Notes: a model not told the origin generated them from the letters alone. 64,000 nt of DNA from Brucella daejeonensis (GCF_014199265.1 NZ_JACIJG010000008.1:161759-225758); one strand, 5' to 3'. Shown: positions 17,561 through 29,698, counted from the first letter of the stretch. Numbers and translations are program-made.

Positions 17561-18987
17561 GTGACTGGCTCTGGACATCCAACGACATGGTCGAAGCCAT
17601 GGAAGGCAGGCCCTTCGGCTCGCTTCCAGATGGAATTACCGGCATTTCCATCGACAGCCGCACCCTGAAACCGGGCGAGGCTTTCTTCGCCATAAAGGGC
17701 GATCAGTTCGACGGGCATGATTTCGTCACCGCCGCCATGGCCGCACGCGCTGGCCTGCTCGTGGTGGCGGAACACCGTCTGCCCGCTTTCGGCAATTCCA
17801 AGGTGCCGATGATCGTGGTTGAGGATGTGCTTGAAGCCCTGACGAAGCTTGGCATCGCCTCGCGTACACGCTCCAGGGCGCAGATCATCGCCGTGACAGG
17901 TTCGGTCGGCAAGACGACGACCAAGGAAGCGCTGCGTCATGTGCTTTCGAATGTCGGTAAGGTTCACGCTTCGGTGGCGTCGTTCAACAATCACTGGGGA
18001 GTGCCGCTGACGCTGGCGCGTATGCCTGCCGATACCGACTACGGCATCTTCGAAATCGGCATGAATCATCATGACGAAATCCGTCCGCTGGTGAAGATGG
18101 TGCGTCCGCACGTGGCGCTGATCACATTGATCGCGCCCGCCCATCTCGGTCATTTCGCCAATCTGGAGGAAATCGCCGTCGCGAAGGCGGAAATTTTCGA
18201 GGGTATCGTGCCCGGCGGCTATGTGCTTTTGAACCGGGACGACAAGCGCTTCAAGCAGCTTGAAGAACTCGCGACGAAAGCGGGTGTCGAGCACATCGCG
18301 ACTTTTGGCGAGAATGCGCGATCCGACTATCGTCTGCGCGAAGTGAAACTGCATCCGACCTGCTCCTGCATGACGGTGAAGATCGGGACGCATGAAGCGG
18401 CGGTCAAGGTCGGAATGCCGGGACGCCATATCGTGCAGAACATGCTGGCCGTCCTCGGCGCCGCCCATCTGGTGGGGGCGGACATTGCAAAGGTGACGAT
18501 GGCGATGGCAACGGTTCCTGCCGAAGGCGGGCGCGGCGCGCGCCATGTGCTGCGGCACCCGGAGGGAACGTTCACGCTGATCGACGAGAGCTACAACGCC
18601 AATCCCACCTCCATGCGCGCGGCGCTGTCGCTGCTGCATTCGACGGTGCCGGAAGGATCGCGCGGCCGACGCATCGCGGTGCTTGGCGATATGCTGGAGC
18701 TTGGCCGCCAGTCGGGCAAGCTTCACGCCGACCTGGCGCGTCCGGTTGTCGATGCCGGGGTGAATGCGCTCTTTATCGGTGGACCGGACATGTCTGTGCT
18801 CAAAAATGCCTTGCCGGTTGAAATTCAGACCGAGTACAGGCAGGGCACCGACGAATTGTTGCCGCTGGTGGTCAAGGCGGTCCGTCCGGGCGATGTTATC
18901 ATGGTGAAGTCGTCGAAGGGGATCGGCTTTTCCAGAATCGTCAAGGCGTTAATTAGCCAATTTCCGCCGGTGGAGCCGGCGGAGTAA
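17557..18987 (+). CDS. murF: UDP-MurNAc-tripeptide:D-Ala-D-Ala ligase
   Basis: MurF adds D-Ala-D-Ala to complete the pentapeptide precursor in the cytosol. The 476-residue product has the Mur-ligase P-loop GSVGKTT at 115-121 and a central domain with IGMNHHDEI and [10 protein letters not shown], both typical of MurF. It overlaps murE by four bases, so translation is coupled. Confidence 0.96.
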   Translation: MSDWLWTSNDMVEAMEGRPFGSLPDGITGISIDSRTLKPGEAFFAIKGDQFDGHDFVTAAMAARAGLLVVAEHRLPAFGNSKVPMIVVEDVLEALTKLGIASRTRSRAQIIAVTGSVGKTTTKEALRHVLSNVGKVHASVASFNNHWGVPLTLARMPADTDYGIFEIGMNHHDEIRPLVKMVRPHVALITLIAPAHLGHFANLEEIAVAKAEIFEGIVPGGYVLLNRDDKRFKQLEELATKAGVEHIATFGENARSDYRLREVKLHPTCSCMTVKIGTHEAAVKVGMPGRHIVQNMLAVLGAAHLVGADIAKVTMAMATVPAEGGRGARHVLRHPEGTFTLIDESYNANPTSMRAALSLLHSTVPEGSRGRRIAVLGDMLELGRQSGKLHADLARPVVDAGVNALFIGGPDMSVLKNALPVEIQTEYRQGTDELLPLVVKAVRPGDVIMVKSSKGIGFSRIVKALISQFPPVEPAE

Positions 18988-19014
18988 GCGGTATTTGAGG
19001 GATTTTTCTCTACG

Positions 19015-20097
19015 ATGTTGATGTTTCTCACCTTCTTCGCCGAACATATGACACCGCTCAATGTGTTCCGCTACATCACTTTCCGCACGGGCGGCGCGAT
19101 GATTACATCGGCGTTGATCGTGTTTCTGTTCGGCCCGGCGATCATCAATTCGCTGCGTATGCGGCAGGGGAAAGGCCAGCCGATCCGCGCCGACGGTCCG
19201 CAGACTCATTTCAAGAAGGCCGGCACGCCCACCATGGGCGGTCTCATGATCATGACCGGCATTCTTGCCTCGTGCCTGCTGTGGGCCAACCTCTCCAGCG
19301 TCTATGTCTGGGTTGTGCTTCTGGTTACGGTGGGTTTTGGCGCTATCGGCTTCTACGATGACTATCTGAAAGTGACGAAGCAGTCCGACAAGGGGTTTTC
19401 GGGCAAGGCGCGTCTCGGCATCGAATTCCTGATCGCAGCAATCGCGGCCTTCACCATCATGCGGGCAGGGCAGGAGCCGTTCTCATCCTCGCTGACTTTC
19501 CCCTTCGCCAAGCAGTTTGTCATCAATCTCAGCTGGTTTTTCATTCCGGTCGCAGCCTTTGTCATGGTTGGCGCGGGCAATGCCGTAAACCTGACCGACG
19601 GTCTCGACGGGCTGGCCATCGTGCCGGTCATGGTGGCTGCCGCCTCTTTCGGCTTCATCGCCTATCTGTCCGGTAACGCGATCTTCGCCGATTATCTGCA
19701 GATTCACTTTGTGCCGGGCACAGGCGAACTGGCCGTCGTCCTGGGCGCGGTCATCGGGGCGGGCCTTGGCTTCCTGTGGTTCAACGCGCCGCCTGCCGCC
19801 ATTTTCATGGGCGATACCGGTTCGCTGGCGCTCGGCGGAATGCTCGGCACGGTAGCCGTCGCCACCAAGCACGAGATCGTACTGGCCATCATCGGCGGTC
19901 TGTTCGTCGTGGAAGCACTTTCGGTCATCATTCAGGTCGGTTCGTTCAAGCTCACCGGCAAGCGCGTGTTCCTGATGGCCCCCATTCATCACCATTTCGA
20001 AAAGAAGGGCTGGACCGAGAGCCAGGTCGTGATCCGTTTCTGGATCGTTGCGATCATTCTCGCAATGATCGGCCTTTCCACATTGAAACTCAGATAG
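19015..20097 (+). CDS. mraY: Phospho-MurNAc-pentapeptide transferase MraY
   Basis: MraY links phospho-MurNAc-pentapeptide to undecaprenyl phosphate, giving lipid I at the inner membrane. The 360-residue protein has about ten spans, the catalytic DDY at 115-117, NLTDGLDG at 192-199 and the C-terminal [11 protein letters not shown] loop. The ATG at 19015 lies 27 bases after the murF stop. Confidence 0.96.
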   Translation: MLMFLTFFAEHMTPLNVFRYITFRTGGAMITSALIVFLFGPAIINSLRMRQGKGQPIRADGPQTHFKKAGTPTMGGLMIMTGILASCLLWANLSSVYVWVVLLVTVGFGAIGFYDDYLKVTKQSDKGFSGKARLGIEFLIAAIAAFTIMRAGQEPFSSSLTFPFAKQFVINLSWFFIPVAAFVMVGAGNAVNLTDGLDGLAIVPVMVAAASFGFIAYLSGNAIFADYLQIHFVPGTGELAVVLGAVIGAGLGFLWFNAPPAAIFMGDTGSLALGGMLGTVAVATKHEIVLAIIGGLFVVEALSVIIQVGSFKLTGKRVFLMAPIHHHFEKKGWTESQVVIRFWIVAIILAMIGLSTLKLR

Positions 20098-20109
20098 CAG
20101 GCACAGCGA

Positions 20110-21513
20110 ATGATCCCGATCACTGCCCTTAAAGGTAAGACAATCGCCCTCTTCGGATTGGGCGGGTCGGGCATTGCCACCGCAAAGGCCATCGTTGCAG
20201 GTGGGGCGAAGATCATTGCCTGGGACGATAATCCCGACAGTGTGGCTCGCGCGCAAAGCGCGGGTATCGCCACAGGCGATCTGCGGCAGGCCGACTGGTC
20301 GGAGATCGGTAGCTTCGTGCTTTCTCCCGGCGTTCCGCTGACCCATCCCAAGCCGCATTGGACGGTGGAACTGGCGCGTGCCGCCGGTGTCGAGATCGTG
20401 GGCGATGTGGAACTGTTCGTTCGCGAGCGCAGCATGACTGCGCCCGATTGCCCGTTCATCGCCATCACGGGCACAAACGGCAAGTCGACCACCACGGCGC
20501 TCATCGCCCATATCATCAAGGCATCGGGCCGCGACATGCAGCTTGGCGGCAATATCGGTACTGCCATCCTTACGCTGGAGCCGCCGCGCGCTGACCGCTT
20601 CTATGTGGTTGAATGCTCATCCTATCAGATCGATCTGGCGCCGTCGCTCAATCCTTCGGCCGGCATTCTTCTGAACCTGACGCCCGACCATCTCGATCGC
20701 CATGGCTCGATGGAAAACTATGCCGCCATAAAGGAACGGCTGGTGGCTGCAAGCAGGACGGCAATTGTCGGCGTCGATGACGCTCACTGCGAAGCCATTG
20801 CAGACCGGCTGCATCGCGACGGTGTTCATGTCGCGCGGATTTCCAAGGAAAAACGTCTCGACAGGGGGTATTTCGCCGAAGGTGCGAAGCTGTTCTGGGC
20901 GCATGAGGAGGGGATTGACGAAATCGCCTCGCTGGATGGGATCGGCTCGCTGCGCGGGAGCCATAATGCGCAAAACGCGCTTGCAGCAATCGTGGCTTGC
21001 CTGTCGGTCGGCCTGAGCCTTGAAGAAATTCACGCGGGGTTGAAAAGCTTTCCCGGCCTTGCCCATCGCATGGAACAGGTGGGGCGTCGCGGCAAGGTTC
21101 TCTTCGTCAACGATTCGAAGGCCACCAATGCGGAAGCGACCGCGCCCGCCCTGTCTTCGTTCCCAGGAAACATCTACTGGATCGCGGGCGGTGTGCCGAA
21201 AGTGGGCGGGATCGCTTCGCTGGCAGGTTTCTTTCCGCGTATCGCGAAAGCCTATCTGATTGGTGAAGCCGCCGCGCAGTTTGCGGCGACGCTCGGCGAC
21301 GCGGTGTCGTTCGAGATTTCCGACACGCTGGCCGTAGCAACCGAACATGCGGCGCGCGATGCCGGCAACGATGCCGCGCCGGAGCCGGTGGTGCTGCTGT
21401 CGCCTGCCTGCGCGAGCTTCGACCAATTCCAGAATTTCGAAAAACGCGGCGATGCGTTCCGCAGCGCTGTTCTGTCGCTTCCGGGCGTCGAGCCGATAGG
21501 AGGGAAAAGCTGA
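20110..21513 (+). CDS. murD: UDP-MurNAc-L-Ala:D-glutamate ligase
   Basis: MurD adds D-Glu to UDP-MurNAc-L-Ala. The 467-residue product has an N-terminal Rossmann domain ([14 protein letters not shown]) and the P-loop GTNGKST at 121-127. The central [16 protein letters not shown] and the C-terminal [12 protein letters not shown] motifs are typical of MurD. It ends with TGA overlapping the ftsW ATG by one base. Confidence 0.96.
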   Translation: MIPITALKGKTIALFGLGGSGIATAKAIVAGGAKIIAWDDNPDSVARAQSAGIATGDLRQADWSEIGSFVLSPGVPLTHPKPHWTVELARAAGVEIVGDVELFVRERSMTAPDCPFIAITGTNGKSTTTALIAHIIKASGRDMQLGGNIGTAILTLEPPRADRFYVVECSSYQIDLAPSLNPSAGILLNLTPDHLDRHGSMENYAAIKERLVAASRTAIVGVDDAHCEAIADRLHRDGVHVARISKEKRLDRGYFAEGAKLFWAHEEGIDEIASLDGIGSLRGSHNAQNALAAIVACLSVGLSLEEIHAGLKSFPGLAHRMEQVGRRGKVLFVNDSKATNAEATAPALSSFPGNIYWIAGGVPKVGGIASLAGFFPRIAKAYLIGEAAAQFAATLGDAVSFEISDTLAVATEHAARDAGNDAAPEPVVLLSPACASFDQFQNFEKRGDAFRSAVLSLPGVEPIGGKS

Positions 21514-22673
21514 TGGTAAGCCGTGCCGATCGCGGTCCTGTCGCCAACTGGTGGTGGACGATAGACCGCTTCTTCCTCGCCGCATGTCTGGCCCTGATGG
21601 GGCTTGGCATTCTTTTGTCCTTTGCGGCCAGCCCCGCCGTGGCGTCGCGCATCGGCCTCGACAGTTTCCATTTCGTCGAACGCCAGATCGTCTTCATGGT
21701 CCCCGCGGTCCTGGTGATGGTCGGCGTATCCTTCTTTTCGCCCCGGCAAATCCGGCGATTTGCGTTGATATTGCTCGGCGTCTCCATGGTATTGATGGTC
21801 GCCGCACTGTTCTTCGGCATCGAGGTCAAGGGCGCGCGGCGCTGGGTCAGCCTGGCAGGAATTTCCATTCAGCCATCGGAATTCATGAAGCCTGCTTTCG
21901 TGGTTGTGTGTGCGTGGCTTTTTTCGGAGCGTGAACGCGGCAGTGAAATGCCCGGCAATTTTCTCGCGATGCTACTGTTCGGAACCGTTGCGGCCCTGCT
22001 CGTTCTCCAGCCCGATCTTGGTCAGACCATGCTGACTACGGGAACCTGGGGCGCGATGTTCTTTCTTGCCGGTCTGCCGATGTTCTGGATTCTCGTGCTC
22101 GGCGGTCTTGCGGTGTGCGGCGGCGTTTCAGCCTACTTCATGTTCGATCACGTTGCCGGTCGTATCAACCGCTTCCTGACCGGTGAGGGCGACACATTTC
22201 AGGTCGATGCGGGCCGCGAAGCGATCCTGCGCGGCGGCTGGTTCGGACAGGGGCCGGGCGAAGGTACGGTCAAGCGGATCATCCCCGACAGCCATACGGA
22301 CTTCATCTTTTCCGTAGCTGCCGAGGAATACGGGATCATTCTCTGTATCGTCATCATGCTGCTATTTGCCTTCATCGTCGTGCGCGGGCTTTCCATTGCG
22401 CTGAAGGAGCGCGATGCATTCACACGCCTTGCCGTGTCGGGCATCGTGATCCTGTTCGGCTTCCAGTCGATCATCAATATGGCGGTGAATCTCCACCTGA
22501 TGCCTGCCAAGGGCATGACGCTGCCATTCATTTCCTATGGCGGTTCCTCGCTCGTGGCCATTGCAATCACGATGGGCATTCTGCTGGCGCTGACACGCCG
22601 CCGCCCGGAAGCGCGCATGACCCATACGTTGGGAATGGGCACGGAAATGGGCAAACGTATTCCTGCGCTGTGA
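21513..22673 (+). CDS. ftsW: Septal peptidoglycan glycosyltransferase FtsW (SEDS family)
   Basis: FtsW polymerises lipid II at the septum together with FtsI. The 386-residue protein has about ten spans, a large extracellular loop with the conserved [18 protein letters not shown] segment, and the SEDS C-terminal motif [13 protein letters not shown]. The ATG overlaps the murD stop, and murG follows after seven bases. Confidence 0.95.
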   Translation: MVSRADRGPVANWWWTIDRFFLAACLALMGLGILLSFAASPAVASRIGLDSFHFVERQIVFMVPAVLVMVGVSFFSPRQIRRFALILLGVSMVLMVAALFFGIEVKGARRWVSLAGISIQPSEFMKPAFVVVCAWLFSERERGSEMPGNFLAMLLFGTVAALLVLQPDLGQTMLTTGTWGAMFFLAGLPMFWILVLGGLAVCGGVSAYFMFDHVAGRINRFLTGEGDTFQVDAGREAILRGGWFGQGPGEGTVKRIIPDSHTDFIFSVAAEEYGIILCIVIMLLFAFIVVRGLSIALKERDAFTRLAVSGIVILFGFQSIINMAVNLHLMPAKGMTLPFISYGGSSLVAIAITMGILLALTRRRPEARMTHTLGMGTEMGKRIPAL

Positions 22674-22680
22674 GGGGTTG

Positions 22681-23820
22681 ATGGGCAATCTGGCTAATCG
22701 GGGCGTAATCGTACTGGCCGCCGGTGGAACGGGCGGTCATCTGTTCCCGGCAGAAGCGCTGGCGCATGAATTGCAGGTGCGTGGCTGGGACGTGCATCTG
22801 GCCACCGATGCGCGCGCGCAGCGTTTTGCAGGGGCTTTCGCGCCAGATCATGTGCATGTGATCCGCTCGGCAACGATTGCGGGCCGCAACCCGATAGCGC
22901 TTTTGAAGACTTTCTGGTCGCTGTGGCAGGGCAATCTCGATTCCCGCAAATTGTTCCGTCGGCTGAAACCGAAACTCGTCGCGGGTTTTGGCGGTTATCC
23001 GACACTGCCGCCGCTCTATGCCGCGAGCAATATGCATATCCCGACCATGGTTCACGAGCAGAATGCCGTCATGGGCCGGGCCAACAAAGGACTTGCCGCG
23101 CGGGTGAAGGCGATCGCGGGCGGCTTTCTGCCTGAAACAGGCGGAGCTTATCCCGAAAAGACGGTGACAACCGGCAATCCGGTGCGCCCGCCGGTGCTGG
23201 AGGCTGCGAGCGCACCCTATAGCCCTGCGAAACCGGATGAGCGTTTCCGCCTGTTGGTTTTCGGCGGCAGTCAGGGCGCGCAGTTCTTTTCGGCTGCCAT
23301 TCCCGCTGCCGTGGCTCTATTGCCGGAAAAGGAACGCGCCCGGCTGTTGATCACGCAGCAGGCGCGCAAGGAAGATGAAGCCGCCGTGCGCGAGGCTTAT
23401 GAAAATCTCGGAGTTCCCGCCGATGTGGCTCCGTTCTTCAACGACATGCCCGCACGCATGGCCGATGCGCATTTCGTGATTTCGCGCTCCGGCGCGTCAA
23501 CGGTTTCGGAAATTACCGTAATTGGCCGTCCGGCCATTCTGGTGCCGTTTCCCCATGCGCTGGATCACGACCAGGCGGCCAATGCAGCGGCGCTCGCCGC
23601 TGCGGGTGGCGGAGAAGTGGTGCGTCAGGCCGATCTTTCGCCCGAAAAACTGGCTCAGATATTGCAGGCGGCCATGAATGAGCCGGAACGGCTCGAAAAA
23701 CAGGCGAAAGCTGCAAAAAGCGTCGGTAAGCCGGATGCAGCGCGGTTGCTTGCCGATCTGGCAGAGGCTATTGCATCCGCCAAAACCGTCCAGGAATTCA
23801 AAGAAGGAAACCGGCCATGA
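22681..23820 (+). CDS. murG: UDP-GlcNAc:lipid I GlcNAc transferase MurG
   Basis: MurG makes lipid II from lipid I on the cytoplasmic face of the membrane (GT28 family). The 379-residue product has the N-terminal glycine-rich GGTGGH at 15-20, FGGYPTLPP and [12 protein letters not shown] in the acceptor domain, and [12 protein letters not shown] in the donor domain. ATG 22681 is preferred over the TTG three bases upstream because GAGGGG lies a few bases before it. It overlaps murC by four bases. Confidence 0.96.
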   Translation: MGNLANRGVIVLAAGGTGGHLFPAEALAHELQVRGWDVHLATDARAQRFAGAFAPDHVHVIRSATIAGRNPIALLKTFWSLWQGNLDSRKLFRRLKPKLVAGFGGYPTLPPLYAASNMHIPTMVHEQNAVMGRANKGLAARVKAIAGGFLPETGGAYPEKTVTTGNPVRPPVLEAASAPYSPAKPDERFRLLVFGGSQGAQFFSAAIPAAVALLPEKERARLLITQQARKEDEAAVREAYENLGVPADVAPFFNDMPARMADAHFVISRSGASTVSEITVIGRPAILVPFPHALDHDQAANAAALAAAGGGEVVRQADLSPEKLAQILQAAMNEPERLEKQAKAAKSVGKPDAARLLADLAEAIASAKTVQEFKEGNRP

Positions 23821-25223
23821 AAATGCCGCTGAACATCGGGCTTGTCCATTTTATTGGAATTGGCGGCATCGGCATGAGTGGTATCGCCGAGGCGCTGCAT
23901 AGTCTGGGCTATAAGGTTCAGGGTTCCGATCAGTCGGATAGCGCCAATGTCCAGCGCCTGCGCGACAAGGGTATCGAGGTTTTTGTCGGCCACAAGGCAG
24001 AGAATCTTGGCGACGCCGAGGTGATCGTCGTCTCTACGGCCATCAAGAAGACCAATCCTGAATTTGTCGCGGCCCGTGAAAAACTCCTGCCCATCGTGCG
24101 TCGCGCTGAAATGCTGGCCGAACTGATGCGTTTCCGTCGCGCGGTCGCCATTGGCGGCACACATGGCAAGACGACGACCACCTCCATGGTGGCAGCGTTG
24201 CTCGACGCCGGTCATCTCGATCCGACCGTCATCAATGGCGGCATCATCAATGCCTATGGCACCAACGCCCGCATGGGCGATGGCGACTGGATGGTGGTGG
24301 AAGCCGACGAAAGCGACGGAACCTTCCTGAAACTGCCCGCCGACATTGCGGTCGTTACTAATATCGATCCTGAACATCTCGACCATTATGGCAGCTTCGA
24401 CAACGTTCGTGCTGCGTTTGCGCAATTTGTGGAGAACGTGCCGTTTTACGGTTTCGGTGTGATGTGTCTCGATCACCCGGAAGTGCAGGCGCTGGTCGGC
24501 CGAATCGAGGATCGTCGCATCGTCACTTATGGCCAGAACCCGCAGGCGGACGTGCGCTTCATCAACCATCGCATGGAAGGGGCTACAAGCCTGTTCGACG
24601 TGGTGATCCGCTCACGCAAGGGCGAGACGACGGAAATCAGGGATATGCGTCTGCCCATGCCGGGCCAGCACAATGTTTCCAATGCGACGGCGGCTATCGC
24701 CGTCGCCCATGAGCTTGGCATCTCCGACGACGATATCCGTCGCGGTCTCGGAGCTTTCGGCGGCGTCAAGCGCCGCTTTACCCATACCGGTTCGTGGAAC
24801 GGCGTCGAGGTGTTCGACGATTACGGCCATCATCCGGTGGAAATCCGCGCTGTGCTCAAAGCCGCGCGCGAGGCCACAAAAGGCCGTGTGGTCGCCATCG
24901 TGCAGCCGCATCGCTACACGCGTCTGGCGAGCCTGTTCGATGAATTTGCCGCATGTTTCAACGATGCCGATACGGTGATTGTCACGCCGGTCTATACGGC
25001 GGGCGAAGATCCTATCGAAGGCGTCAATTCCGAAGCACTTGTCTCACGCATAAAGACTGCGGGACATCGCGATGCACGCTATGCTGCCGGGGCGGAACTG
25101 CTTGCGCCTCTGGTCAGCTCGATTGCCGAACCCGGCGATTTCGTCGTCTGTCTCGGTGCGGGCAATATTACGCAGTGGGCCTATGCCTTGCCAAAGGAAC
25201 TGGCGGAACAGGGTAAGAAATAA
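23817..25223 (+). CDS. murC: UDP-MurNAc:L-alanine ligase
   Basis: MurC adds the first stem-peptide residue to UDP-MurNAc. The 468-residue protein shows the N-terminal [15 protein letters not shown] motif, the P-loop GTHGKTTT starting at residue 114, EADESDGTF in the active site, and [10 protein letters not shown] in the C-terminal domain. The stop TAA overlaps the murB ATG by one base. Confidence 0.96.
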   Translation: MKMPLNIGLVHFIGIGGIGMSGIAEALHSLGYKVQGSDQSDSANVQRLRDKGIEVFVGHKAENLGDAEVIVVSTAIKKTNPEFVAAREKLLPIVRRAEMLAELMRFRRAVAIGGTHGKTTTTSMVAALLDAGHLDPTVINGGIINAYGTNARMGDGDWMVVEADESDGTFLKLPADIAVVTNIDPEHLDHYGSFDNVRAAFAQFVENVPFYGFGVMCLDHPEVQALVGRIEDRRIVTYGQNPQADVRFINHRMEGATSLFDVVIRSRKGETTEIRDMRLPMPGQHNVSNATAAIAVAHELGISDDDIRRGLGAFGGVKRRFTHTGSWNGVEVFDDYGHHPVEIRAVLKAAREATKGRVVAIVQPHRYTRLASLFDEFAACFNDADTVIVTPVYTAGEDPIEGVNSEALVSRIKTAGHRDARYAAGAELLAPLVSSIAEPGDFVVCLGAGNITQWAYALPKELAEQGKK

Positions 25224-26191
25224 TGATGGAAAGCGGCGAGGCGCTTCTGAAGAAGCTCGATGGCAGGCTGTCGGGCCTGCGCGGGCGGCTGACGCCCGAT
25301 GCGGGCATGGACAAGATCACCTGGTTTCGCGCTGGCGGACCGGCGCAGGTGCTTTTCCAGCCAGCTGACGAGGAAGACCTCTCCGCATTCCTGAATGCCG
25401 TGCCGGAGGATATACCGCTCCTCGTGGTCGGTATCGGTTCCAATCTGCTTGTACGTGATGGCGGTGTGCCCGGCTTCGTGATCCGGCTTTCGGCAAAGGG
25501 CTTTGGCGAAGTCGAACAGGTTTCCGAGACGCGGTTGCGTGCAGGCGCGGCGACGCCTGACAAGCGTGTGGCCGCGGCGGCGCTGGAAGCGGAGCTGGCC
25601 GGGTTTCATTTCTACCACGGCATTCCCGGCGGCATTGGCGGCGCGCTGCGGATGAATGCGGGCGCAAACGGCGTGGAAACGCGTGAGCGTGTGGTGGAAA
25701 TTCGCGCTCTCGACCGCAAGGGCGAAGTGCATGTGCTTTCCAATGCGGATATGGGCTATGCCTATCGTCACTCGTCCGCGTCGCCCGATCTGATCTTTAC
25801 CTCGGTGCTGTTCGAGGGCGTGCCGGGCGAGCGTGAAGCCATCAAGCGGGCCATGGACGAGGTTCAGCATCATCGTGAGACGGTTCAGCCTGTGCGCGAG
25901 AAGACCGGAGGCTCGACCTTCAAGAATCCCGAAGGTACATCCGCCTGGAAGGAAATCGACAAGGCTGGTTGTCGTGGCCTGCGTGTTGGCGGCGCGCAGA
26001 TGTCGGAGATGCATTGCAATTTCATGATCAATACCGGGACTGCGACCGGACACGATCTGGAAACGTTGGGCGAGACTGTTCGCGCAAAGGTTTTCGAAAA
26101 TTCGGGCATTCGTCTCCATTGGGAGATCAAGCGTCTCGGTTTGTTCCGCGACGGAGAACCTGTCGAAGAGTTTCTCGGAAAATCCCAATAA
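25223..26191 (+). CDS. murB: UDP-N-acetylenolpyruvoylglucosamine reductase
   Basis: MurB is an FAD enzyme that reduces UDP-GlcNAc-enolpyruvate to UDP-MurNAc. The 322-residue protein has the FAD-binding segment [16 protein letters not shown], the [16 protein letters not shown] motif, and GGSTFKNP near the C-terminus with the proton-donor Ser. A second ATG three bases on (25226) is equally possible. A hairpin terminator follows. Confidence 0.95.
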   Translation: MMESGEALLKKLDGRLSGLRGRLTPDAGMDKITWFRAGGPAQVLFQPADEEDLSAFLNAVPEDIPLLVVGIGSNLLVRDGGVPGFVIRLSAKGFGEVEQVSETRLRAGAATPDKRVAAAALEAELAGFHFYHGIPGGIGGALRMNAGANGVETRERVVEIRALDRKGEVHVLSNADMGYAYRHSSASPDLIFTSVLFEGVPGEREAIKRAMDEVQHHRETVQPVREKTGGSTFKNPEGTSAWKEIDKAGCRGLRVGGAQMSEMHCNFMINTGTATGHDLETLGETVRAKVFENSGIRLHWEIKRLGLFRDGEPVEEFLGKSQ

Positions 26192-26209
26192 AAAATTGGC
26201 TGGATTTCT

Positions 26210-26231
26210 GCCTGAAATTTCGGGCTTTTTT
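26210..26231 (+). terminator. Rho-independent terminator after murB
   Basis: GCCTG and CGGGC pair around AAATTT and are followed by six T residues. It begins 19 bases after the murB stop and splits the division cluster into an upstream rsmH-murB unit and a downstream ddl-ftsQAZ unit. Confidence 0.75.
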
Positions 26232-26330
26232 GACTCCGTGAGCGATGCGTAGCGCGAGTCCCTTCCTATAGGGGCTTGTCACGGAATCAATCCTCTGATT
26301 CTTTAGGGTTAACCACACAGTGATTTGATT

Positions 26331-26349
26331 CGGCAGGATTTTCCTGCCG
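26331..26349. repeat. Perfect stem-loop in the ddl leader
   Basis: CGGCAGGA and TCCTGCCG pair around TTT. It lies 83 bases before the ddl start and lacks a T run, so it may shape the ddl 5' untranslated region or be an operator. Confidence 0.5.
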
Positions 26350-26431
26350 CGGGTGCCTGCGGCCTGTGCTGCTGGGTCGCTCGGATTCTGTTTAATCGAT
26401 GCGCAGGGGATTGCGCAGAGGGGATGCTAAC

Positions 26432-27358
26432 ATGACGGGAAAGCATGTTGCCGTTTTGATGGGCGGTTTCTCTTCGGAGCGCCCGGTCAGCCTGTCCTCT
26501 GGAGCGGCTTGCGCAGCGACACTTGAAGAGCGTGGCTATCGCGTGACGCGCGTCGATGTCGATCGCAATGTTGCGAGCGTTCTGACGGAATTGAAGCCTG
26601 ATGTCGCGTTCAATGCGCTGCATGGCCCGTTCGGTGAAGATGGCGCCATTCAGGGTGTTCTTGAATATCTCCAGATTCCTTACACGCATTCGGGTGTGCT
26701 TGCTTCGGCGCTTGCCATGGATAAGGATCGCGCCAAAAAGGTCGCTGCTGCTGCTGGAGTGGCTGTTGCTCCTTCCCTTTTGCTTAATCGTTTTGAAATC
26801 GGTGCTGAGCACCCGATGGAGCCGCCTTATGTGGTCAAGCCGGTCCGTGAGGGCTCCAGCTTTGGTGTTGTGATCGTCAAGGAAGGCCAGGCTCATCCGC
26901 CGCAAATCATCAGTTCGGCTGAGTGGAATTATGGTGCTGAGGTTCTGGTTGAGAAATACATTGCCGGCCGGGAATTGACCTGTGCCGTGATCGGCGACCG
27001 TGCCATGGATGTCTGTGAGATCATTCCGGTCGGTCATCAGTTTTATGACTATGATTCAAAATATGTTGCAGGCGCATCAACTCACGTGTGTCCGGCAAAA
27101 ATTTTACCAAATATTTACCAAAAAATACAAACAATGGCCCTTACGGCGCATCGGGCAATCGGGTGTCGGGGCGTAAGCCGGTCGGACTTCCGTTTCGATG
27201 ACCGGTTTTCCGAAGAAGGTGAAGTTATCTGGCTGGAAGTCAATACACAGCCAGGGATGACTCCTACATCACTCGTGCCTGATATCGCCAAAGCGGCTGG
27301 TATCTCTTTCGGTGAATTGTTGAGTTGGATGGTGGAGGACGCGTCTTGTTTGCGTTGA
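26432..27358 (+). CDS. ddl: D-alanine:D-alanine ligase
   Basis: The ligase makes the D-Ala-D-Ala dipeptide used by MurF. The 308-residue ATP-grasp protein has [14 protein letters not shown] at the N-terminus, [23 protein letters not shown] in the ATP-grasp core and [15 protein letters not shown] at the C-terminus. ATG 26432 is supported by GAGGGG about eight bases upstream. The gene uses more AT-ending codons than its neighbours, with an AT-rich patch of rare codons around 27078-27135. Its 3' end overlaps ftsQ. Confidence 0.95.
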   Translation: MTGKHVAVLMGGFSSERPVSLSSGAACAATLEERGYRVTRVDVDRNVASVLTELKPDVAFNALHGPFGEDGAIQGVLEYLQIPYTHSGVLASALAMDKDRAKKVAAAAGVAVAPSLLLNRFEIGAEHPMEPPYVVKPVREGSSFGVVIVKEGQAHPPQIISSAEWNYGAEVLVEKYIAGRELTCAVIGDRAMDVCEIIPVGHQFYDYDSKYVAGASTHVCPAKILPNIYQKIQTMALTAHRAIGCRGVSRSDFRFDDRFSEEGEVIWLEVNTQPGMTPTSLVPDIAKAAGISFGELLSWMVEDASCLR

Positions 27359-28269
27359 ACGGAAAATCGGACGGATACGGGCGCCCTGGCTCGATGCGCG
27401 ACGCATCGGGGGCGATGGTTCTGCCACGTTTCCTGCGTAAGCCGTTCCGTTTCGCCGTCCGTCTCTTTCAGGGTAATGTCAATATTCCGCGCCATGCGGG
27501 TACTGTCGGCATGTTGGGTTTTCTCGGTGCGACGGGCCTTTATGGCATGGTGATCGGCGGTCATTCCTCCGAAGTGATCAAGGCGACCGCTTCGACGCTT
27601 GGTTTTGCCATTGAGGATGTGAAAGTCGTCGGCAACAGCGAAACATCCGATATCGATATTCTGGGTCAACTCGATCTGGATGGTGAAACTTCCCTCGTTG
27701 GCTTGAGTGCCGAAGAGGCTCGTCAGTCCATCGATAAATTGCCGTGGGTGGAAAGTGCGGAAGTGCGCAAGGTCTATCCGGGCACCATTCTGGTTTCGCT
27801 GCATGAGCGCAAGGCGTTTGCGATCTGGCAGAACGACAAGGAATTATCGCTGATCGATGCCGCCGGCGATACGATCGTTCCATTCCGCTCTGGCCGTTAC
27901 AGTTCGCTGCCGCTTGTCGTGGGCGATGGCGCTGAAACGAAGGTCAAGGGTCTGGTGGACGAGGTTGCTGCTTATCCGATGCTGGCTGGAAAGGTTCGTG
28001 CCTATATTCGCGTCGGTGATCGCCGCTGGGATCTGCTTCTGGATAATGGTGTGCGCATCATGCTGCCGGAAAGCAACCCGTTGAAAGCGCTGGCGCAGGT
28101 CGAGAAACTCGATCAGGAAAAACATCTTCTGTCACGCGATATAGCAGCGGTCGATCTTCGTCTGGAAGATCGCGTGACCGTTCAGTTGACAGCAAGCGGT
28201 ATGGAGCAGCGCCAGAAGTTTCTGGCGGAGCGAAAAAAAGAACTGGCCCGCACGGGGAAGCGCGTATGA
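27346..28269 (+). CDS. ftsQ: Cell division protein FtsQ
   Basis: FtsQ is a bitopic protein that links early and late divisome components. The 307-residue product has a basic N-terminus, one membrane span (about residues 50-70 from this start), a POTRA domain ([20 protein letters not shown]...) and the FtsQ beta domain. I choose TTG 27346 because GGAGGA sits six bases before it inside ddl. ATG 27325 is in frame but has no ribosome site. Translation of ftsQ is therefore probably coupled to ddl. It overlaps ftsA by four bases. Confidence 0.93.
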   Translation: MFALNGKSDGYGRPGSMRDASGAMVLPRFLRKPFRFAVRLFQGNVNIPRHAGTVGMLGFLGATGLYGMVIGGHSSEVIKATASTLGFAIEDVKVVGNSETSDIDILGQLDLDGETSLVGLSAEEARQSIDKLPWVESAEVRKVYPGTILVSLHERKAFAIWQNDKELSLIDAAGDTIVPFRSGRYSSLPLVVGDGAETKVKGLVDEVAAYPMLAGKVRAYIRVGDRRWDLLLDNGVRIMLPESNPLKALAQVEKLDQEKHLLSRDIAAVDLRLEDRVTVQLTASGMEQRQKFLAERKKELARTGKRV

Positions 28270-29588
28270 GTATTCTGGGCGGTAAGGGACCATCACAACA
28301 CGGAACGGCGGGGCGCAAGGTGCGCCTGTTGACGGTTCTGGATGTCGGGTCGAGCAAGGTTTCCTGCGTGATCGGGAGGCTGCGTCCGCATGAAGGCGGT
28401 ACGCTGCTTCCGGGGCGTACGCATCGCATGGAAGTGCTCGGTATCGGTCATCAGCGTTCGCGCGGCGTGAAGTCCGGCGTCATCATCGATCTGGATGCCG
28501 CCGAACAGTCAATTCGCCTTGCGGTGGATGCTGCCGAACGCATGGCAGGTCTCACGGTCGATAGCCTCATTGTCAATATTTCCGCAGGACGCCTCAAAAG
28601 CGAGACCTTTACGGCAAGCGTCAATCTCGGCGGTCATGAAGTCGAGCAGGCCGATATTCGTCGTGTTCTGGCCGCAGGGGCAAAACAGGCGCTCGCCGCT
28701 GAACGACACCTCGTTCACTCGCTTCCGATCGGCTATACGCTCGATGGAGAACGCGGCATCCGCGACCCGCTCGGGATGCTCGGCGACAGCCTTGGCGTCG
28801 ATATGCATGTTCTGACCGCAGACGCGGCGCCGCTGCGTAATCTGGAGCTTTGCATCAATCGCTGCCACCTGTCGGTGGAAGCCATCGTTGCCACGCCCTA
28901 TGCGAGCGGCCTTGCTGCCCTGGTGGGGGACGAGGCCGAAATGGGGGCTGCCTGCATCGACATGGGCGGCGGCACCACCACGATATCGGTCTTCTCGGAA
29001 GGCAAATTCATTCACGCCGATGCGGTTGCCATCGGCGGCAATCACGTGACGATGGACGTGGCACGCGGCTTTTCCACCCGAATGGAAGACGCCGAACGCC
29101 TGAAGGTCATGTACGGCTCAGCCCTGCCGAGCGCTGCCGACGACCGCGATCTGATCTCCGTTCCGCCGATCGGCGACGACGAGCGTGATGTACCCAATCA
29201 ATATCCGCGTTCGGTATTGACGCGGATTATCCGTGCAAGAGTGGAAGAGACGCTGGAACTGGTACGCGACAGGCTGAACCAGTCAGGTCTCGGACATATT
29301 GTCGGCAAGCGTGTGGTTCTGACCGGCGGCGCCAGCCAACTGCCAGGAATGCCAGAGGCTGCCCGGCGAATCCTTGCAAGAAATGTGCGAATCGGGCGTC
29401 CTCTAGGGATAGCGGGACTGCCTGAGGCGGCTAAGGGGGCAGCTTTTGCCGCGACTGTCGGACTTCTGATCTACCCGCAGGTGGCCGGGATAGAAGAACG
29501 GTCGGTAAAAGCGGCTTCCTCCGGTCTGATGACCGGTACGGGTGGGCGCATTCAACGTGTCAGCCAATGGCTGAGAGAGAGTTTTTGA
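28266..29588 (+). CDS. ftsA: Cell division protein FtsA
   Basis: FtsA is an actin-fold ATPase that tethers FtsZ to the membrane. The 440-residue product has LTVLDVGSSKVSCVIG (phosphate 1), the SHS2 (1C) domain, IDMGGGTTTISVF (phosphate 2) and VVLTGGASQLPG (adenosine motif). It ends in an amphipathic helix (RIQRVSQWLRESF) that binds the membrane. It overlaps ftsQ by four bases and precedes ftsZ by 110 bases. Confidence 0.96.
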   Translation: MSILGGKGPSQHGTAGRKVRLLTVLDVGSSKVSCVIGRLRPHEGGTLLPGRTHRMEVLGIGHQRSRGVKSGVIIDLDAAEQSIRLAVDAAERMAGLTVDSLIVNISAGRLKSETFTASVNLGGHEVEQADIRRVLAAGAKQALAAERHLVHSLPIGYTLDGERGIRDPLGMLGDSLGVDMHVLTADAAPLRNLELCINRCHLSVEAIVATPYASGLAALVGDEAEMGAACIDMGGGTTTISVFSEGKFIHADAVAIGGNHVTMDVARGFSTRMEDAERLKVMYGSALPSAADDRDLISVPPIGDDERDVPNQYPRSVLTRIIRARVEETLELVRDRLNQSGLGHIVGKRVVLTGGASQLPGMPEAARRILARNVRIGRPLGIAGLPEAAKGAAFAATVGLLIYPQVAGIEERSVKAASSGLMTGTGGRIQRVSQWLRESF

Positions 29589-29698
29589 GTACGCGGGCAT
29601 TGAGTGCTGTTGAATATTTGGGGCGTGACCATCTGGGTAACAACCAATCCACACCGCGGCGGCGAAGCGGTGGTAAGGCTTAAGAGGAACAAGGACCT

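Noticed and set aside
14354..17578. 1074-residue open frame opposite ftsI and murE
   Set aside because: It is a mirror frame produced by high GC and codon bias of the real genes; His/Arg-rich composition and no domain.
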